The notes under the pieces are model-generated. The model ran no database searches. It saw only the letters and a program-made list of their open reading frames with translations, and was not told where the DNA came from. From Myxococcales bacterium (GTDB lineage Bacteria; Myxococcota; UBA727; GCA-2721815), in NCBI GenBank assembly GCA_002721815.1, contig PBLQ01000009.1:33074-69592 (forward strand): a DNA stretch of 36,519 nt. The letters run 5' to 3'. Within the stretch, counting starts at the first letter, position 1. Each line of letters starts with the position of its first letter. Position numbers and translations under genes: made by a program. Shown piece by piece: positions 32,361 to 36,519 of the stretch.

Positions 32361-35300
32361 AGACACGACTGCTGCCACCGACCATGAAGGAGACACCTTG
32401 CTCCCTCGCACCAATGTCTCTGAACTGACCGCTGACTGCGGAAACCCATTCCTGGATCACATCGGGGTAGTCAATGGTGGTGCCCTTGTCGACCCAATAA
32501 AAGTTGTTGCTGCCTTCGACACACCCGTAGCTATCTATCCCATTCAGCTCTGGGAAGGCACTGGTGCAGCCTGCAGAAAAGCCACCATTATTGGAGTAGC
32601 AATAGTCCTGGCAACAGTTGTCAAAACCATTTCGGCAAGTACCATCTTCGTAATTCTGACAAACATCGCCCAGATCGCAACTAAACCCTGAACAGAAGCC
32701 GTCATCGATGCCCACGTAGTTATTTTGCAAAGGGCTGCCTAACGCGCTTTCAAACATGTTACGCAGATAAAAAGCCAAATCAAATTCGCCTTTGTAAATA
32801 AGGTTATTGCGAACGTAGGTGGACATGCCAGAGGCCCAAATCGCGTCTTGATAGCCACTCACATTCAAGTGAATGGTGTTGTTATCGATGGCAGTGGTAA
32901 AGTCACAGTCATCCGTATTGCCATCGACATTCAACAGGATGGCGGGCTGAAAGTTGCCTTGCAGAAAATTGAAGCCCACAAACGAACAGTCACCGAAGAG
33001 GTAAATCCCCTGAGCTTGGCCCTGGAAATCGTCGGCAGGTGCACGGATGGTGTTGTTCACGGCAATCACGTTGGCCCGGCCGTCATCACCAAGGATGCCA
33101 TATTCAAACTCATCGCCATTGCCCTGGGAGTTGTAACTGCCTTCAATCAACAAATCGGTGATGACCACATAGTTTTCGTTGTTACTGTCGGATTCAATTT
33201 TCACCCCTTGCCGGGTTTCTTCAAGGACAAGATTTTTGAGCACCACGGGCCCTTCCAGGTTCGTATCATCGATCCGGAAAGCGGGGCCGTTGTTGGGCGC
33301 CTTCATGCGCACAGGTGAATCAGCATCTGCCGAAGTGATCACCAATCCATTTTCGCGCTCAACGTCAATGGTGGAATTGAGTTCCCAGCGTCCTTCATCC
33401 GTGTACAGGTTTTCAGCTGGAATGAGTTCCCAATCTGGCACGCCCATGGAGGGTGCATTCCACCACAGCTGCAAGGCAAGCCCGCCTGCTCTTTGGTAAT
33501 ACTCGATCTCAATGGGATACATATCCCCGCCTTGGGCGTTATCGAGTTCAATATTATCCTGTTCGGCGCCATGATCAGTCCAATTGTTGATCACAGTGTT
33601 CAACCCGTCTCCGGTATCCAACCTGACGCGGATGCCATCGTCAGAAACCGTGGCGATGGTGAGGTCCGAAATATTACCAGTGCCCGGGAGCTTGATCATG
33701 CCGGTCGCCACCACGTAAAAAGAAATCGTTCGACTGATACGGTCTTGAGCCACATCCCTGTCGATGTACACCGGGCCCATGGTTTCTTCGTAAATAACCC
33801 CGCCGGCGCCTTCCGGTGAATCAGCATTTTGACTAAAATTGTAAAATGCCACATTCAAACCACCCGATTGAGGTTCGGGGGAAGGAATCACGATAATCTG
33901 ATTGACCTCTTTGTTCACTTCGGCCTGTAACCGGTTGGCAAAGTTGTTTGGATTTGAAGGAATAATGCTCCCATTGCAATCGCTGGTATCAACAGAACAC
34001 GAACTGGTGCAATTCAAAGACGTGGACGTGCCGTTGTTATCTCGCAAGCCATAGGTGGCACAGCTCAAACCGCCAAATTCGTCGCCATCGCAGACTTCTT
34101 CGCCTTCGAGGATGCCGTTGCCACACTGATTGTAAGAGCACTGAGCCGAACAAAAGCCGTCTTCGGCTTGGCCACCATTCGGGCCTTCATCGCACTCCTC
34201 AGCCCCAGCGGCGATACCGTCACCACAGTCGGTAAAACAATCCGAAGGCTCGCCTTCGCAGTACCACCCCGTTTGAATCTGGCAGGTATCGTTGGTGCAA
34301 CCGTCCTGTTCGTTATTATTGGGGAGCGTGTCTGGAGACATATTAATGTTGTCGCATTCCTCGGTCCCCGCAATGATGCCGTCTCCACACTGCGTGTTAC
34401 AATCGGAGGGTTGTCCTTGGCACAGCCAACCGGTTTCAGTTTGGCAAATGCTTGAACAACCATCGTTACTGTCGTCGTTTGCATCGTCACAGGTTTCGTC
34501 GCCCTTCGTCGACCCATCGCCACACACCGCCGCACAGGTGGAAGGTTCACCTGCACAGGCCCAACCAGCTTCCAGTTCGCAAGTGTTCGAACATCCGTCG
34601 CCATCGGCAACATTGGTATCGTCACAGGCTTCGTCGCCTACAATGAGACCATCGCCACATTCCGCTTTACAGACCGTGGCACCGGTGGTTGTCGATACGG
34701 AACAGCTCCACCCTTGTTCAACGGTGCAGGTCGCAGAGCAACCATCGCCTGAGTTGGTATCACCATCATCGCAAGGTTCATCGGCTGCAGGAATTCCATC
34801 CCCACAAACGGAAGTACAGACCGAGGGAGAACCGGAACACGTGTAGCCGGTTTCGGCTTCGCAGGTTGCAGAACAACCATCTAAATCATCGTCATTACCG
34901 TCATCACAGGATTCGCTGGTCAACACCACGCCATCACCACAGATCACCGAACAGACAGAGGGTTCCCCTTCACATTGCCAACCCGCGCCAACGCCGCATG
35001 CGGCACTACAGCCATCGCCATTTTCCGTGTTCCCGTCATCACAGGCTTCATCGCCTCGTCGCAACCCGTCCCCGCAAATGGCCGCACAGGCAGAAGGAGA
35101 ACCGTCGCAGGTCCAGCCCGGTTCGGTATTGCACCCAGAATTACACCCGTCTTGGTCATTCAAATCGCCATCATCACAAGACTCGGCACCGGCCACGACA
35201 TTGTCACCACAAGTGGTGGCGCAGATAGAAGGTTCACCATTACAGGACCAGTCTGCTTCGACCGCACAGAAAGCACAGCCATCGGCTTCGGCGGGATTGC

Positions 35301-36261
35301 CATCATCACAGGTTTCATCGCCTGCGATCACACCATCACCGCAGCCAGCCTCGCATATGGACGGGCTTCCAATGCAAGACCAACCTTCTTCGATGGCACA
35401 GAGATTGGTACACCCATCATTTAACGCGTCGTTCCCATCATCACACTGCTCTCCGGTGTCCACGACACCATCTCCACAGGCCAGGACGCAAACGTTGGAT
35501 GTATCTGCCTTAAACCCCGTGTCGCAAACACAGGTAAGCGTCGCGAGGTCGCAGGAAGCATTCTCGCCACAAGGTTCACAGGTGGGGGGCTCTACCGTGC
35601 CCGCGTCGGACTGAGGTGGTTCAAGTGTCCCCGCATCTTCAGCAGGAGGTTGTGGCATTCCAGCATCATCGACGGGAGATACCCCAGGACCTGCATCTTC
35701 GGTCGGCTCAACCCCAGTACCAGCATCGCTGTCCACCGGCGCTACGACGGTTCCTGCATCTGCACTTGGCTCAAGAGAGGTACCGGCATCGGTACCAGGA
35801 TCAGGCGTTGTGCCTGCGTCAGCATTATAAACGGGGCCAGCGTCAGCATCGGACACGGGGCCGGCGTCCACATCGTAACCGGGGGGCAATAAATCTAAGA
35901 CCACTTCGGTTTGACTGCCGCGTGTGAGTTCAAAAGTGACTTCGCCCATCAAGATGCGCTCGCCGTTGCGCATGCCATTCGCCTTGAACCGGAGTTCCAC
36001 CCCCACCCAATCGGGACTCACTTTCAGGTTCACCGACTCCTGTCCCGTATCTGAAAACAAACGCGGCATTTGCGGCAAATTGAATGAACTCAAGTTGTCA
36101 TCATTTTCAGTGAGCACTTGGATTTGCACTTGGTCAGGCAGCTGATCTGTTGGGTAGGTCATAAATAGAAAGACCTCTGTGGGCCCCAAAGGGGTCGTCA
36201 TCAAACTACACCCAGTGAGCAGCAAGGAACCAAAGAGAGCCAAAAGAGAACGCAAGAACAT
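32353..36261 (-). CDS. Lipoprotein with DUF4215 Cys-rich ladder, PA14 domain and beta-helix
   Basis: A 1302-residue predicted surface lipoprotein; the leader ends LLTGC with Cys18 lipidated. Order: a beta domain (about 20-125); an Asp-Ala-Gly/Pro linker with ten DAG triplets (about 128-225); an EGF-like Cys stretch; 11 Myxococcus-type Cys-rich repeats (DUF4215/TIGR02232-like, about 262-762), consensus CGDG-x5-E-x-CDDGN-x4-DGCS-x2-C with G-x-PS-x-C at the end, the last two diverged; a PA14-like domain (about 800-954, IATVSDDGIRVRLDTGDG, then ENLYTDE); a right-handed beta-helix-like segment (955-1200); and a Cys-rich tail with 14 or so Cys. PA14 domains usually bind carbohydrate, so glycan recognition is inferred. 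I chose ATG 36261 because AGGTGG is 4 nt upstream and it lies downstream of a good promoter; the open frame extends to 36363. Its stop overlaps the lipase-like start. Confidence 0.92.
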   Translation of the reverse strand: MFLRSLLALFGSLLLTGCSLMTTPLGPTEVFLFMTYPTDQLPDQVQIQVLTENDDNLSSFNLPQMPRLFSDTGQESVNLKVSPDWVGVELRFKANGMRNGERILMGEVTFELTRGSQTEVVLDLLPPGYDVDAGPVSDADAGPVYNADAGTTPDPGTDAGTSLEPSADAGTVVAPVDSDAGTGVEPTEDAGPGVSPVDDAGMPQPPAEDAGTLEPPQSDAGTVEPPTCEPCGENASCDLATLTCVCDTGFKADTSNVCVLACGDGVVDTGEQCDDGNDALNDGCTNLCAIEEGWSCIGSPSICEAGCGDGVIAGDETCDDGNPAEADGCAFCAVEADWSCNGEPSICATTCGDNVVAGAESCDDGDLNDQDGCNSGCNTEPGWTCDGSPSACAAICGDGLRRGDEACDDGNTENGDGCSAACGVGAGWQCEGEPSVCSVICGDGVVLTSESCDDGNDDDLDGCSATCEAETGYTCSGSPSVCTSVCGDGIPAADEPCDDGDTNSGDGCSATCTVEQGWSCSVSTTTGATVCKAECGDGLIVGDEACDDTNVADGDGCSNTCELEAGWACAGEPSTCAAVCGDGSTKGDETCDDANDDSNDGCSSICQTETGWLCQGQPSDCNTQCGDGIIAGTEECDNINMSPDTLPNNNEQDGCTNDTCQIQTGWYCEGEPSDCFTDCGDGIAAGAEECDEGPNGGQAEDGFCSAQCSYNQCGNGILEGEEVCDGDEFGGLSCATYGLRDNNGTSTSLNCTSSCSVDTSDCNGSIIPSNPNNFANRLQAEVNKEVNQIIVIPSPEPQSGGLNVAFYNFSQNADSPEGAGGVIYEETMGPVYIDRDVAQDRISRTISFYVVATGMIKLPGTGNISDLTIATVSDDGIRVRLDTGDGLNTVINNWTDHGAEQDNIELDNAQGGDMYPIEIEYYQRAGGLALQLWWNAPSMGVPDWELIPAENLYTDEGRWELNSTIDVERENGLVITSADADSPVRMKAPNNGPAFRIDDTNLEGPVVLKNLVLEETRQGVKIESDSNNENYVVITDLLIEGSYNSQGNGDEFEYGILGDDGRANVIAVNNTIRAPADDFQGQAQGIYLFGDCSFVGFNFLQGNFQPAILLNVDGNTDDCDFTTAIDNNTIHLNVSGYQDAIWASGMSTYVRNNLIYKGEFDLAFYLRNMFESALGSPLQNNYVGIDDGFCSGFSCDLGDVCQNYEDGTCRNGFDNCCQDYCYSNNGGFSAGCTSAFPELNGIDSYGCVEGSNNFYWVDKGTTIDYPDVIQEWVSAVSGQFRDIGAREQGVSFMVGGSSRVCE
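33976..35478 (-). repeat. Eleven DUF4215-type Cys-rich repeats
   Basis: Eleven in-frame units of about 45 residues each begin CGDG/CGDN/CGNG. Nine are regular; unit 9 carries a 12-residue-scale insertion, and units 10-11 have lost the GW-x-C half. Unit-to-unit DNA identity is lower than in the 72-bp array, so this looks like an older duplication. Confidence 0.85.
35585..35877 (-). repeat. Asp-Ala-Gly/Pro low-complexity linker
   Basis: About 98 residues with ten DAG triplets spaced by Pro, Thr, Glu and Val. It lies between the N-terminal domain and the Cys-rich ladder of the lipoprotein at 32353-36261, and would be a flexible acidic spacer on the cell surface. Confidence 0.8.
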
Positions 36262-36294
36262 GTAACCACCTAAAAGTGTCGAAGATTCATGGGG

Positions 36295-36322
36295 ATTGTA
36301 TAGCATATATAGCGTTGGCCAA
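36295..36322 (-). promoter_or_regulatory. Predicted sigma70-type promoter of the DUF4215 lipoprotein operon
   Basis: On the minus strand, TTGGCC (36317-36322, 4/6) and TACAAT (36295-36300, 5/6) are separated by 16 nt. Transcription would start near 36288, 27 nt before the ATG at 36261. It likely drives the three-gene set down to AcpH. Confidence 0.55.
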
Positions 36323-36413
36323 GGGTCGGATCTTTGCCGGGCGCCATGCAGATGTACGAACACTAAAACCTCTTATTTTCAAGCACTTATGAAAACGCCG
36401 TCCTCCCTAACTG

Positions 36414-36450
36414 AAAAAAAACGCGGCCTCGGCTCCAAGGCGGCTTTTTT
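36414..36450. terminator. Terminator-like hairpin with A-tract and T-tract
   Basis: Eight A (36414-36421) precede GCGGCCT (36423-36429), which pairs with AGGCGGC (36438-36444) with one G-G mismatch, followed by six T (36445-36450). The A/T flanks make it look bidirectional. No plus-strand gene ends here within the window; it may insulate the minus-strand operon from the next plus-strand promoter. Confidence 0.5.
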
Positions 36451-36452
36451 GT

Positions 36453-36481
36453 TTGAACGGACGGATGGCCTGGGGCCTAAT
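36453..36481 (+). promoter_or_regulatory. Candidate promoter for a gene just right of the window
   Basis: TTGAAC (36453-36458, 4/6) and CCTAAT (36476-36481, 4/6) are separated by 17 nt. Transcription would start near 36488. A strong ribosome-binding site, AAGGAG (36507-36512), follows, so a plus-strand start codon is expected within a few bases after 36519. Confidence 0.45.
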
Positions 36482-36519
36482 TTTTGCCGGGTTCTGAGGT
36501 GCTTTCAAGGAGCGATAAA

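Noticed and set aside
34292-35614. Several plus-strand open frames opposite the DUF4215 repeats
   Set aside because: They arise from repeat periodicity and Cys/Asp/Gly codon bias on the minus strand; their translations are low-complexity and have no start signals.

Overview
The window looks like a chromosomal stretch from a Myxococcota-like (deltaproteobacterial, possibly Bradymonadales-type) bacterium. The visible reasons are secreted lipoproteins with Myxococcus-type Cys-rich repeats (DUF4215/TIGR02232-like), a MopE-like Asp-rich calcium motif, Asp-Ala-Gly linkers, EGF-like modules and FG-GAP/VCBS propellers. By eye the base composition is only moderately GC-rich, which argues against a classic high-GC myxobacterium. 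The lineage is an inference. I see no rRNA, tRNA, insertion sequence, phage gene or CRISPR array. Coding density is very high and no gap exceeds 300 bases.

Layout. (1) 1-1944, plus strand: the 3' part of gcvPB (glycine cleavage P-protein subunit 2), then an EamA-type drug/metabolite transporter. (2) 1941-6648, minus strand: a TonB-family protein, then a lipoprotein with two seven-motif FG-GAP propellers. (3) 6883-12693, plus strand, divergent from (2): a secreted Beta_propel protein, two exported hydrophobic proteins that may be paralogs, an adenosine-deaminase-fold enzyme with an altered substrate pocket, and a 74-residue Cys-rich probable lipoprotein. (4) 12709-24304, minus strand: an ImpA/M60-type metalloprotease lipoprotein with Cys-rich repeats, then a 2407-residue lipoprotein of carboxypeptidase-regulatory-like, FN3 and beta-helix modules. 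(5) 24537-30485, plus strand: a lipoprotein, a membrane-anchored protein whose layout suggests a large-lipid-transfer-protein (vitellogenin/MTP) fold, and an Omp85 barrel with one POTRA. (6) 30487-36261, minus strand: a DUF4215/PA14/beta-helix lipoprotein, a lipase-like lipoprotein and ACP phosphodiesterase, with tightly overlapping starts and stops. A new plus-strand gene probably begins just past the right edge.

How it fits together. Apart from gcvPB, the transporter, AcpH and the deaminase, nearly everything is predicted to be exported. Five products have clear lipobox leaders and two more have plausible ones. The TonB-family protein and the Omp85 barrel are envelope machinery that could energise or assemble surface components. 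The giant adhesin-like proteins, the metalloprotease and the lipase-like protein fit a surface or predatory/degradative lifestyle. Most start sites in the annotation were moved downstream from the longest open frame, because a ribosome-binding site, signal peptide or promoter placement favours the internal start. The most unusual elements are the lipoprotein / lipid-transfer-like / Omp85 operon (24537-30485), the 20-bp perfect palindrome in a divergent promoter (6715-6734), and the deaminase with both nucleoside-contacting Asp positions changed to Gly.
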